Origin: Verrucomicrobiales bacterium
Lineage (GTDB): Bacteria; Verrucomicrobiota; Verrucomicrobiia; Verrucomicrobiales; DEV007
DNA: 55,097 bases
Direction: 5' to 3'
Assembly: GCA_028047635.1 (NCBI GenBank)
Contig: JAOFXR010000016.1
Location: 1-55,097 of the forward strand
Shown here: one piece after another, positions 26,990 to 35,004 of the stretch
Numbering within the stretch: position 1 is the stretch's first letter
How the letters are laid out: each line of letters opens with the position of its first letter
Position numbers and translations under genes: made by a program
Notes under the pieces: model-generated
Database searches by the model: none
Seen by the model: only the letters and a program-made list of their open reading frames with translations
Told to the model about the DNA's origin: nothing

Positions 26990-28291
26990 TTACCGACTCA
27001 TGGCTTGAAGCTGTTTCAGCTCGCGAATAAAACCGGGATACGAGGTTTCGATGCACTCGACCCCCTTAATCACCGTTTCGCCTTCAGCAAACAGTCCGGC
27101 AATCGCAAACGCCATGGCAATACGATGATCACCAAGAGAGTTAATTTCAGCGCCTTTCAGCTTTTGGCCGCCGGTAATCTCCATGCCGTCAGCAAACTCA
27201 TCAACAGGAACCCCCATACGGCGAAGACTCTCCGCCACCGCTGAGATACGGTCACTCTCTTTCACGCGAAGCTCTTTCGCATCCTTGATCACAGTCTTCC
27301 CCTCCGCTAACGCCGCAGCGACAGCAAGGATAGGAATTTCATCAATCAGAGTGGGAATTTCACTCCCGCCAATTTCTGTTCCCTTGAGCCCATCGCCCAC
27401 GACCTCAATCGAGCCCATTGGCTCACAACCGGATTCATCGATTCTCTCGATAATCTTAGCGCCCATCCGAATCATGACGCTGAGAACGCCAATTCGAGTG
27501 GGATTCAATCCGACATTATCGATCAAAAGGCGCGCGCCCTTTCTCGCTGCAGCAGCAACAATCCAAAAAGCAGCGCTCGAAATATCTCCGGGAACGACGA
27601 TGTCGCGTGACTCCGGAATTTGGCCACCCCAGATCGACACGGTGTCACCTTCCCGGATATTCTTTACAAGAAGGTAATTCATCATCCTCTCGGTGTGGTC
27701 TCGAGACGGATGAGGCTCTGTGATTGTTGTTTTCCCGTCAGCCTTCAGAGCCGCGAGCATAATCGCACTCTTAATCTGAGCACTGGCAACCGGTGACTCA
27801 TACTGAATCGGTGTCAGCTTTTCGCGGCCCGTAATCACGAGAGGCGCCATGACACGATCTCCGCGCCCTTTGATCCGTGCCCCCATTCTCTCGAGGGGGA
27901 TTGCGACACGATTCATCGGCCTTTTCGAAAGCGACTCATCTCCGGTAAGTGTTGACTCAAAAGGCTGGCCGGCAAGAATTCCCGCAAGCAGGCGCATCGT
28001 TGTCCCGCTGTTTCCGCAGTCGATCGGTTTTTCAGGCTTCTGAAACTCCCCCCGACAGCCATGAATCCGAATGTGAGTTCCGTTGTCTCCAAGTCGCTCG
28101 ATTTTCACGCCCATGGAGGTAAGAGCAGACATCGTCGCAAGACAATCTTCGCTCGCGAGGAATCCTGTGATTTCGCAAGGCCCGTTCGAGAGCGCACCAA
28201 ACATGAGTGAGCGATGCGAAATGCTCTTATCGCCGGGCACTTTCAGCTCAGCTGAGAAATCTTTAACTTTTTTGACCCGAAGTTCGGCCAT
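26990..28291 (-). CDS. aroA: 3-phosphoshikimate 1-carboxyvinyltransferase (EPSP synthase)
   Basis: AroA joins phosphoenolpyruvate to shikimate 3-phosphate in the sixth step of aromatic amino acid synthesis. The 433-residue protein has the family start VPGDKSISHRSLMFGAL with the substrate-binding Lys and Ser, CGNSGTTMRLLAG near residues 92-104, the SRDHTERM segment and the ending RESDR and GDHRIAMAFAIAG. All expected motifs are present and the length is normal. It lies 30 bases downstream of tyrA, so an aroA-tyrA unit with the upstream lipoprotein gene is likely. The ATG is at 28289-28291. Confidence 0.96.
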   Translation of the reverse strand: MAELRVKKVKDFSAELKVPGDKSISHRSLMFGALSNGPCEITGFLASEDCLATMSALTSMGVKIERLGDNGTHIRIHGCRGEFQKPEKPIDCGNSGTTMRLLAGILAGQPFESTLTGDESLSKRPMNRVAIPLERMGARIKGRGDRVMAPLVITGREKLTPIQYESPVASAQIKSAIMLAALKADGKTTITEPHPSRDHTERMMNYLLVKNIREGDTVSIWGGQIPESRDIVVPGDISSAAFWIVAAAARKGARLLIDNVGLNPTRIGVLSVMIRMGAKIIERIDESGCEPMGSIEVVGDGLKGTEIGGSEIPTLIDEIPILAVAAALAEGKTVIKDAKELRVKESDRISAVAESLRRMGVPVDEFADGMEITGGQKLKGAEINSLGDHRIAMAFAIAGLFAEGETVIKGVECIETSYPGFIRELKQLQAMSR

Positions 28292-28321
28292 AATAGATGA
28301 GTGATTAAAAAAGGATGAAAA

Positions 28322-29191
28322 TTACAGGGTTTCCCGAAGTGAGCGAGCTTCGGACAAGAAGCGTTGTAGCTGCTCCCTGTCAAGGGTATCGAGCGCCACT
28401 TTCCACGATTCCAGCTCGGAAATCAATGTGCTAAGCTGGCCTGACACCGCTTCCTGATTGTCCGCGAGAATACCGGTCCACATTGACTCAAGCCCGCCAG
28501 CGAGACGGGTGGTATCACGAAACCCGCCTCCCGAGAACTTCGCCGCCTCCGGATCATCTCTCAGCATAGACCTTACGAGGGCCGCAGCAACGAGATGCGG
28601 AAGGTGACTGATTCGTGCGACCAGCTCATCATGGGCCGTGGGCGTCAACCGCGACACCACCGCCCCCAATCCTTCCCAAAACCGCTGCAACCTCGAGATT
28701 AATGCCTCAGAATGCACCGCCTCTGGTGTCATGATCACCGCCGCGGATTCAAAAAGATCTCCATCCGCATGATCGAGCCCACTTTTTTCAGAACCCGCCA
28801 TAGGGTGGCTACCCACAAAATCAGCTCCCAAAGCGGTGATCATTGACCCAATCTCCTGCTGCACAGGGCCTTTAACACTTCCCACATCGGTCACGATAAC
28901 CTCGTGAGAATCTGGAAAGGGTTTCATTTGAGCCACGACATCGGCCATGGCTCCAGTTGGCATAGCAAGAATGACGCATTCAGCCCCTTCGACCACCTCA
29001 GCTACAGAAGTGGAAGACAACAATGCATTACCAAAGCGCTGACGAAGAGAGACAACAGCCTCTTCGCGCCGTGCCCAGCACCTCAGTTCGCAATCGGGCC
29101 AGCGCGAACGAATCGCCAGGATCAGTGACCCTCCGATCAGCCCCGGCCCAAGCACTGCGACACTGCGAAAAGGCAACCCGCTTTCCGACAT
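28322..29191 (-). CDS. tyrA: Prephenate dehydrogenase
   Basis: TyrA oxidatively decarboxylates prephenate to 4-hydroxyphenylpyruvate in tyrosine synthesis (arogenate use is also possible). The 289-residue protein has the NAD(P)-binding loop VLGPGLIGGSLILA near residues 13-26, and GSHPMAGSEKSGLDHAD near 130-146 with the catalytic-type His. FRDTTRLAGG lies in the C-terminal dimerisation part. There is no ACT or chorismate mutase domain. Its ATG shares one base with the stop of the upstream lipoprotein gene (TGATG), so translation is probably coupled. Together with aroA it forms an aromatic amino acid unit. Confidence 0.93.
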   Translation of the reverse strand: MSESGLPFRSVAVLGPGLIGGSLILAIRSRWPDCELRCWARREEAVVSLRQRFGNALLSSTSVAEVVEGAECVILAMPTGAMADVVAQMKPFPDSHEVIVTDVGSVKGPVQQEIGSMITALGADFVGSHPMAGSEKSGLDHADGDLFESAAVIMTPEAVHSEALISRLQRFWEGLGAVVSRLTPTAHDELVARISHLPHLVAAALVRSMLRDDPEAAKFSGGGFRDTTRLAGGLESMWTGILADNQEAVSGQLSTLISELESWKVALDTLDREQLQRFLSEARSLRETL

Positions 29192-29763
29192 CAGGGAACT
29201 TTAAAGAAAATCTTCTTTCCGGGGTTGTTCGGATCAGGAATCTGGACCTGCGTTCCCCGCTTGAGAGGCTCGCCGGTTGGATTCATTGATGAGTCATACT
29301 TTTCGATCGAAATTTTTCCCAGAGAGGAATTCCCTCCGGGCAACGTCACAGCAAGCGGATTACCGGGAACTGGATTGGCGTAAGGCATTTCCGAAGAACT
29401 GGGAGCCTTCTTTTTGCTGGTTGAAGTATCCGGCTTTGGCTCGGGGGGCTTCGGAGCAGACGAATCTGCCGTATTCATGTCCCGGACATCCCTAACACCG
29501 GGCTTCGATGGATCAGCTGGCTTGGGAGGCGCTGGTGGAGCGGGAGAAGTCCCGGCATCACTGCCAGTGTATCCAAAACGCCCACCCTGTTGCTCTGGAG
29601 GAAGAGGAATCCCGTCAGCTCCAGGTGCAAGCTCTCCATACCCGGCAGGCGGGACAGGAACCGGTTCTTGGACAACTGGCGGAGCATTCTGGGTCTTACA
29701 GCCTGTGAATAGTAACGACAGGCTGCTCAGAAGCAGAACGGAACGGAAGATCTTCGGGTTCAT
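29191..29763 (-). CDS. Proline-rich lipoprotein, function unknown
   Basis: The 190-residue protein starts at the ATG at 29761-29763 with GAG close upstream, and has a lipoprotein signal ending LSLLFTGC. A low-complexity region follows, rich in Pro, Gly and Ser (for example PPAPPKPADPSKPG near residue 75), and a short folded-looking end (ISIEKYDSSMNPTGEPLKRG). It is first in the unit with tyrA and aroA. I recognise no family. The proline-rich part suggests a periplasmic spacer or wall-associated surface protein; its link to tyrA is only by position. Confidence 0.6.
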   Translation of the reverse strand: MNPKIFRSVLLLSSLSLLFTGCKTQNAPPVVQEPVPVPPAGYGELAPGADGIPLPPEQQGGRFGYTGSDAGTSPAPPAPPKPADPSKPGVRDVRDMNTADSSAPKPPEPKPDTSTSKKKAPSSSEMPYANPVPGNPLAVTLPGGNSSLGKISIEKYDSSMNPTGEPLKRGTQVQIPDPNNPGKKIFFKVP

Positions 29764-29856
29764 AACACTCAAAAAAAAATTACGGAAAAATTAGAGTTAA
29801 GAAAAAGCTTTTGACTCTACAAAGGCAAAAATACCGCGTTTTTGCAATTGTGCGAC

Positions 29857-29891
29857 AAAAAAACAGGGCCTTCGGTTAGCCGAAGGCCCTG
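29857..29891 (-). terminator. Rho-independent terminator after the TM-helix-repeat channel gene
   Basis: Twelve-base perfect arms (CAGGGCCTTCGG and CCGAAGGCCCTG) enclose a four-base loop, and seven T residues follow on the minus strand. It starts 31 bases after the stop of the gene at 29922. The symmetrical, G+C-rich stem with the T run is the clearest terminator in the window. Confidence 0.92.
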
Positions 29892-29921
29892 AATTAGTTA
29901 ATATTTCTAAAATATTTGAGG

Positions 29922-31109
29922 TTAACCCTTCAATTTATCGAGAAGACTCTTGGCACGATCACGACCGCCAAGTCCAAGAGCAATCGCTCCGCCCACACCA
30001 GTAGCAAAAGCAGCAGCGATGATTGTCGCGGTAATAGCAAACTGGAAAGTCTCGTTAGTGAGGCTTGAGATGTCAGCTTTCTGAAGCGCAGCAGCACCGA
30101 GGAAAACGAGAATCGCAACTCGAGTTACTTTGGCCCAGAACGCGCTCTTAGGCTCGATCATCTGACCAACGATATTCGCAAGGTATACCCCGGCGAAGAT
30201 GATAATCACCGCAACGAGAATATTAAAATACCCCGCTACAAATCCACTGGAGAGGCTGGAGATAAAGTCCAACTGAAGCGCTTCGATTGCTTGAGCACTT
30301 CCCGTAACGAGGATAGTAGCCATCGCGAGATAGCTGAGAATCAATGAAAGAGGCTTGCCAGCGACAAGATCGCCGCCGCTATAGCCCAACTTCTGAAGAA
30401 TTCCATCGACTCCGATTGAACCGAGGATGTTAGCGAGAACCTTCTGCACGATGGTAGCGATGAGATATGTAATCGCAAAAATGATCAAACCGCTGAAGAG
30501 AAACGGAATATAAGCAAAGATGTCCTCGATCATATTGCCGATCGGCTCAGAGATCTCATTCATCTTCAGCGCATCCAGAGCAGGTGGAAGCATGAGAAGA
30601 ATGATGCCAAAGAAGGCAACAAGACCGACGCTATTAGTGATAGGCTTATTTTCGCCAAGCCCGAGACGCTCGTCTACTTTAGAAGCAGTGAGAACCCCCT
30701 CGAGAATATTCTTGGCAAGAGTGGCAATAATCCAACCAACAAATCCAATCACAGCAGCAGCAATAACGCCCGGAATGAATCCAAGAATCTGATCAAGAAT
30801 GTTCTGCAACGGCTTCACTGCGTCGCCCTTACCTGCCGAATTCAGAGCAAACACGACCACAAAAAGCATCAGTAGATAGAAGACAAACTTAGAGACACCT
30901 TTTTCGCATCCGTCGCAGTCCTGCCCGAGCAGCTTAGCGAGACGGTCATCGATGCTGGTTTTGGTAAGAAGTTTGCGGACGAGACCTGCGATTAGCTTGG
31001 CAAAGAAGTAACCGAGGATGATGATAATCAACGCGAGGACCCAAGGACCAGCAGCGCCCAGCAAGCCGGAGAGAGAGTCGTTCAGGGTTAACATTATTTT
31101 GTCTTTCAT
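29922..31109 (-). CDS. TM-helix-repeat (mechanosensitive channel-like) protein
   Basis: The 395-residue protein has repeated hydrophobic segments of the conserved TM-helix family, often annotated as mechanosensitive ion channel: LGYFFAKLIAGLVRKLL, GWIIATLAKNILEGVL, TYLIATIVQKVLANIL and VYLANIVGQMIEP. Each has the amphipathic lining helix seen in MscS-related proteins. It lacks an obvious MscS beta domain. A Cys-containing loop (GQDCDGCEKG) lies near residue 62 and is unusual. ATG codons at 31107-31109 and 31092-31094 are both possible; the longer frame to 31199 is not needed. It is monocistronic and ends at a strong terminator. Confidence 0.75.
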   Translation of the reverse strand: MKDKIMLTLNDSLSGLLGAAGPWVLALIIIILGYFFAKLIAGLVRKLLTKTSIDDRLAKLLGQDCDGCEKGVSKFVFYLLMLFVVVFALNSAGKGDAVKPLQNILDQILGFIPGVIAAAVIGFVGWIIATLAKNILEGVLTASKVDERLGLGENKPITNSVGLVAFFGIILLMLPPALDALKMNEISEPIGNMIEDIFAYIPFLFSGLIIFAITYLIATIVQKVLANILGSIGVDGILQKLGYSGGDLVAGKPLSLILSYLAMATILVTGSAQAIEALQLDFISSLSSGFVAGYFNILVAVIIIFAGVYLANIVGQMIEPKSAFWAKVTRVAILVFLGAAALQKADISSLTNETFQFAITATIIAAAFATGVGGAIALGLGGRDRAKSLLDKLKG

Positions 31110-31238
31110 AGTATTGAGGAGATGTGGTTCAGAGCTGTCTATATTTCGCCGTCTACAAGAGGGCGTCAGTCCAGACAACCGCCGACGAGATAAAGTCACT
31201 CAATAAGCAACATTTCGCAGGTACCAAAGAAAGATTTA

Positions 31239-32342
31239 CTACTTTTCCTTGAGTTCCTTGAACTCACCGCCCGTCTTGCGGATGATCCGGCTGAGTTCTT
31301 TGGCGTCTTCATCACGAGGCTGGAAAGCGAAAAGATGGATCGGAATTCCACCTCGTGACTCCTCCTCAATTTTCTTAACCACCTTCTTGAACTCATCATA
31401 TGGCACGGCGGGATATCCGTTGCCACCGTCCGGGCGCCAGTTAAAGCTCGCATCGGAAATGATAAAAATCACATCAGGCCGCATCTCGAGGCCACGCTCG
31501 AGAACCCCAATGACTCCGCGGAAATTCTGGGTCACACCAGCCGCGGCAGAACTGAGCCCGCCAGCGGTGGTCCACTTATCCTCAACCCATTGCTTCGCCA
31601 GCTTTTTATTCCCGGGAGTCGCCGCAATAAGCTCGTCGGTGAATTGCATATAATTGCCAGTGAACTGAATCAGCGAGAACTGCGAACTGATCGGAAGGGA
31701 GTCCACAAATTTTACTGTTTCCTCTTTCACTTTATCGAAAGGAATCCCGGATGCCTCCGCCTTGTTCACCACACTAATAGCGACATCGAACAGCAGAAGA
31801 ATTCGCTCACCGTTAGCCGGAACGCCGAAAAGGCTCATCCCCTTTCCAGTGCCACCGCCACCGCCGAGGCCGGTCCCCATGCCCGAACCAAGTGCAGCAC
31901 TACCAACGAGACTGCTCACCTGATACGAGATCAGCTCCGAAGGATCGAGAGGCAGCATTTGATCCATGTCCACCTGAGGCAGATCGGGCAACGCAAAATC
32001 AATCGGCCGGGTGCTGATAAGCTTATCATTGAAAGTCGGCTTGGGCGTCATCGCCTCATGTTTGGCGACATTCATTTTATGCTCCGGCGTCTTCGGGGGA
32101 ATCTTGACGACCTTCTTCATCTCGAATCGCGCCTCCGGTCGGGTAAAGTGCTTTGCTACCGTCCAAAGCCCGAACAGCACCAAAGCAATCACGTGAACAA
32201 CAACACTGCCAATGATGATCGAGCTGATTAGCGCACGCCGATGACTCTTTTCCTGATCGCTCGCGCTCGGTTTCTTCCGCTTCTTTTTAGGCGGCTTCGG
32301 CGGAGAGGTTTCCGGATTGAGAGAAAGAGATACTTCACTCAT
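31239..32342 (-). CDS. TonB-like N-terminus fused to a von Willebrand factor A domain
   Basis: The 367-residue protein begins with a Pro/Lys-rich cytoplasmic segment (PPKPPKKKRKKP), one membrane helix (about 39-62), and a periplasmic stalk with Lys/Pro content (KKVVKIPPKTPEHKM) as in TonB. A Gly-rich linker (about 147-172) leads to a VWA domain from about 178 to the end. Its MIDAS loop is DVAIS (Asp186, Ala188, Ser190), one position off the DxSxS consensus, and IISDASF lies further on. It overlaps the second exbD by four bases. It could be the energised partner of the ExbB/ExbD motor, gripping a periplasmic ligand through the VWA domain. No TonB C-terminal domain is visible. Confidence 0.75.
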   Translation of the reverse strand: MSEVSLSLNPETSPPKPPKKKRKKPSASDQEKSHRRALISSIIIGSVVVHVIALVLFGLWTVAKHFTRPEARFEMKKVVKIPPKTPEHKMNVAKHEAMTPKPTFNDKLISTRPIDFALPDLPQVDMDQMLPLDPSELISYQVSSLVGSAALGSGMGTGLGGGGGTGKGMSLFGVPANGERILLLFDVAISVVNKAEASGIPFDKVKEETVKFVDSLPISSQFSLIQFTGNYMQFTDELIAATPGNKKLAKQWVEDKWTTAGGLSSAAAGVTQNFRGVIGVLERGLEMRPDVIFIISDASFNWRPDGGNGYPAVPYDEFKKVVKKIEEESRGGIPIHLFAFQPRDEDAKELSRIIRKTGGEFKELKEK

Positions 32343-32785
32343 GATTCGTCAGTTGCTCCGGCTAAAGTAACCCCTGTGATACCCGCTTCGGCACAGGCAT
32401 TAAGCACATCCACGAGCCGCTGATGCGGAACGGTGTCGTAAGGGGCAAGTGTGACAAGAGCATCGCTCCCTGCATTTTCTGCCGAAACACGAAATCGCCC
32501 CAGAACTGCCCGCAGCTCTGGGAGAGACGTTCCGCCCGGAGTATCAAGCTGCTGCTCATTGAGAACGATCTGCCCGTTTGGCTCGATGATGACTCTCGCC
32601 TCATCAGGAATATCGACCACCTCCTCTTGAGAAACCTGACCGGGAAGGCCCATCGGAATATCGCTCTCTGGAATGATCGGTTTCGCCGAGACCATGAAAA
32701 AGACGAGCAGGAGGAAGACCATATCGATCATGGGCCCCATCTGCATCTCCACCGTCTGGTGGTTTCTTTTTCTCACTCGTCTCAT
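32339..32785 (-). CDS. ExbD/TolR-family biopolymer transport protein (second copy)
   Basis: The 148-residue protein has the ExbD layout: a short basic N-terminus, the helix MGPMIDMVFLLLVFFMVSA (about 16-34) with the conserved Asp that takes part in proton flow, and a periplasmic domain. It overlaps the following VWA gene by four bases (ATGA) and lies 57 bases after the first exbD. Two ExbD copies in one operon are common in Planctomycetes and Verrucomicrobiota, where they may form a heteromeric motor with ExbB. Confidence 0.9.
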   Translation of the reverse strand: MRRVRKRNHQTVEMQMGPMIDMVFLLLVFFMVSAKPIIPESDIPMGLPGQVSQEEVVDIPDEARVIIEPNGQIVLNEQQLDTPGGTSLPELRAVLGRFRVSAENAGSDALVTLAPYDTVPHQRLVDVLNACAEAGITGVTLAGATDES

Positions 32786-32842
32786 TTCAAATTCTTGATC
32801 TAACCCTGCTGAGTCAGCGACCTAACCCTGTCAACCCCTTGG

Positions 32843-33253
32843 TTACTGTTTTCCATAAACGCCAAAAATTAAGTCAATCGCCCCGACTTCAGTCGCCATC
32901 TCAACAAACTCCCGAATCTTTTTCGCAGGAGTGTTCTGATCGGCTCTGAGATAAATCTGAAGCGGCGGAAAATCTTTGAACTTCACTTTGAGATGGGCAA
33001 GCACCTCCTCTTTTGAGGCCATTCGATCGCCGATGTAATAATTCCCCTCTCCATCAATGTTAATAATATCCCGCTCAACTTTCTGAGGCGGAGCCGCGCT
33101 AAGCGCGACCGGCAGTTTCACCGGCACATTTAATTCCTGTTCGGTGATTTTCTGAGTCACCATGAAAAAGATCAGGAGAAGGAAAGTCATATCGATCATC
33201 GGAGTGATCTGAAAACTTACCTCGTCCAAAGGTCTCTTTCGTCGGCGCACCAT
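32843..33253 (-). CDS. ExbD/TolR-family biopolymer transport protein (first copy)
   Basis: The 136-residue protein has ITPMIDMTFLLLIFFMVTQ (about 16-34) with the membrane Asp, followed by the typical ExbD periplasmic domain (NIDGEGNYYIGDRMASKEEVLAHL). It starts three bases after the exbB stop. It is about as similar to ExbD as the second copy and the two probably pair. The channel formed with ExbB uses proton motive force to drive a partner in the periplasm. Confidence 0.92.
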   Translation of the reverse strand: MVRRRKRPLDEVSFQITPMIDMTFLLLIFFMVTQKITEQELNVPVKLPVALSAAPPQKVERDIINIDGEGNYYIGDRMASKEEVLAHLKVKFKDFPPLQIYLRADQNTPAKKIREFVEMATEVGAIDLIFGVYGKQ

Positions 33254-33256
33254 GAA

Positions 33257-34078
33257 TTAACTTTCTACTGAATCTTCTGATGCCTCCGGAGCGGCCTCTG
33301 CTGCCGCTCCCTGCTGAACCACACCTTCGAGCCGGATCTCGCCGGAGAGGATATCAATCGCAAAACTCGCGTGTTTTTGCACTGTCGTCATTACCCCCTG
33401 CAATTTATCACGAAAGAAGAAGTAGAAGAACATCGCCGGAATACCAACAATGAGACCACCAGCGGTCGTCACCATCGCGATCTTAATCCCTCCGGCGAGC
33501 TGCTTCGCGTCGCCACTCGTTGTCGCGAGTTTGTCGAACGCTTCAATCATTCCCCAAACCGTCCCTAACAAACCGACCATTGGAGCAAGCGTCGCAAAGA
33601 TGTTCAAATAATTCACCCAGACCATCTGGCGATGCTCTTCTTCATCGAGCCCCTCTGCTGCCGCGTCCATCATGCTGGCCTTGTTGGCGAGGTCCCGCTC
33701 AAAATTCACTTTCAGCAATGCACCAGACATCACCTTGGCGTAACTACTGGAATTTCCCTGACACGAGCTATAAGCAGTCCCCACATCTTTAGCCGCCATC
33801 GCCCGATTGACTTGTTCGACCATTTCAGGGGGAGCCATCTTCTTTCGATTGATTTGCACAAAACAATAAACCGCGACGGCAATCGTCCCGATCGAACACA
33901 CAAGGAGGATGTGCATGAAACTTCCTCCCTGATTATAGAGATCGAGTGCGGAAACGCTTTGTTCAGTGACACCGGCATCAGCCGCATCCTCGGCAAAGGC
34001 TGAACTGATCGCAGTGCAAAAGGCGATCAGGAAAAATCCGATTCCCGCGAATCGGCGTGAAGGGTAAAATGAGTTCAT
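33257..34078 (-). CDS. MotA/TolQ/ExbB-family proton channel protein
   Basis: The 273-residue protein has a signal peptide (FFLIAFCTAISSAFA), a periplasmic segment, a first helix near 53-74 and the paired helices of the family (VNYLNIFATLAPMVGLLGTVWGMIEAF and KIAMVTTAGGLIVGIPAMFFYFFF). The added N-terminal periplasmic part is normal for the longer ExbB proteins of this phylum. It overlaps the upstream gene by four bases and is followed by two exbD genes. With them it forms the proton-driven motor. Confidence 0.93.
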   Translation of the reverse strand: MNSFYPSRRFAGIGFFLIAFCTAISSAFAEDAADAGVTEQSVSALDLYNQGGSFMHILLVCSIGTIAVAVYCFVQINRKKMAPPEMVEQVNRAMAAKDVGTAYSSCQGNSSSYAKVMSGALLKVNFERDLANKASMMDAAAEGLDEEEHRQMVWVNYLNIFATLAPMVGLLGTVWGMIEAFDKLATTSGDAKQLAGGIKIAMVTTAGGLIVGIPAMFFYFFFRDKLQGVMTTVQKHASFAIDILSGEIRLEGVVQQGAAAEAAPEASEDSVES

Positions 34079-35004
34079 GGTTTTTCTTTTTCCGGAGTGT
34101 CAGGCACAGTTTGAGATTTTATTTTTTCGGCAAGAGCCACGGCCCTCGATGTAAATTCGGTCCGGGGATAGAGTTGAATGAGATCTTCACAAGCGGCCAA
34201 CGCGAGGCCATCTTCGTCCGAAAAACGATAAACTCCAGCAACGCCAAAAAGCCCCCGTGCCGCTTCGTTCTCCCTGGGAGCATGAAAGAGATGAGACCAA
34301 AGCAACTGATCAACAACGATGTGGTAAAGACGGTTTCGCTCAGGTCGCACCTCATCGTCCTCTTCCCATTTGGGGTTCTCTTCAACGAGCAACTTCAGCG
34401 TTTCGAAGTCTGCCTGAGCAAGCAGATACTTCACCTCGATAAGGAGACCGGGATCTTCCGTTTCTCCCGCAAGCAACTGAGCTTCGTGGGTCGCCGTTTC
34501 GAGATCGCCCATCGCCATGAGAGCGCGTAACCGGCCCTGCTTTGCCGCGGCAAAATCGTCTTCAGACCAGGCGCGTTCCATGATTCGATCGAAGAGAGCG
34601 AGAGCCCGCTGTGCATTGCTATCAGGATCCTCACGAAGCAGAGCATGACCAAAAGCATTTCCAAAAGCAGCGGTTCGAGAACGTCGGCGACTCAAATGAG
34701 CAAACCAGGTATTCCACCATTTTTCCAGCACTTCCGAATTTTCCTTTCTGCGATTTTTGAAGACCTCTTCTTCACCCGGCTTAAAACCAAACACGAAGTA
34801 TTCCACTCGATCCGTAGCGACAGTCCTGCGTGCCGATCCCTTAGCCGGCCCGGGGTCCGTTAGCAGGGTAAAGTTAGTTATCTTCGGAGTGATCGCATCG
34901 ATCCGACAAATCGCTGACTCACCCGTCTTCAAATAGATCACGTCTTCTCCGGTCGCGATGGATGCAACGGAGAAAGAAAGCAGAATGATCGGGGAGAGCC
35001 TCAT
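34075..35004 (-). CDS. Secreted helical protein of the ExbB operon
   Basis: The 309-residue protein has a signal peptide (MRLSPIILLSFSVASIATG) and a short beta-rich part (EDVIYLKTGESAICRIDAI). Its remaining part is rich in Ala, Leu and Glu in TPR-like helical pairs (for example ALFDRIMERAWSEDDFAAAKQGRLRAL), ending near AVALAEKIK. It overlaps exbB and the large TPR gene by four bases each, so it is translationally coupled to both. The exact function is unknown; a periplasmic adaptor for the motor is the likely role, from the location. Confidence 0.65.
   Translation of the reverse strand: MRLSPIILLSFSVASIATGEDVIYLKTGESAICRIDAITPKITNFTLLTDPGPAKGSARRTVATDRVEYFVFGFKPGEEEVFKNRRKENSEVLEKWWNTWFAHLSRRRSRTAAFGNAFGHALLREDPDSNAQRALALFDRIMERAWSEDDFAAAKQGRLRALMAMGDLETATHEAQLLAGETEDPGLLIEVKYLLAQADFETLKLLVEENPKWEEDDEVRPERNRLYHIVVDQLLWSHLFHAPRENEAARGLFGVAGVYRFSDEDGLALAACEDLIQLYPRTEFTSRAVALAEKIKSQTVPDTPEKEKP

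Noticed and set aside
29793-29818. Imperfect inverted repeat (AGAGT and ACTCT with an AAAAGCTTTT core) upstream of the lipoprotein gene
   Set aside because: It is made mainly of A/T tracts, has mismatches and has no recognisable operator consensus, so chance is likely.
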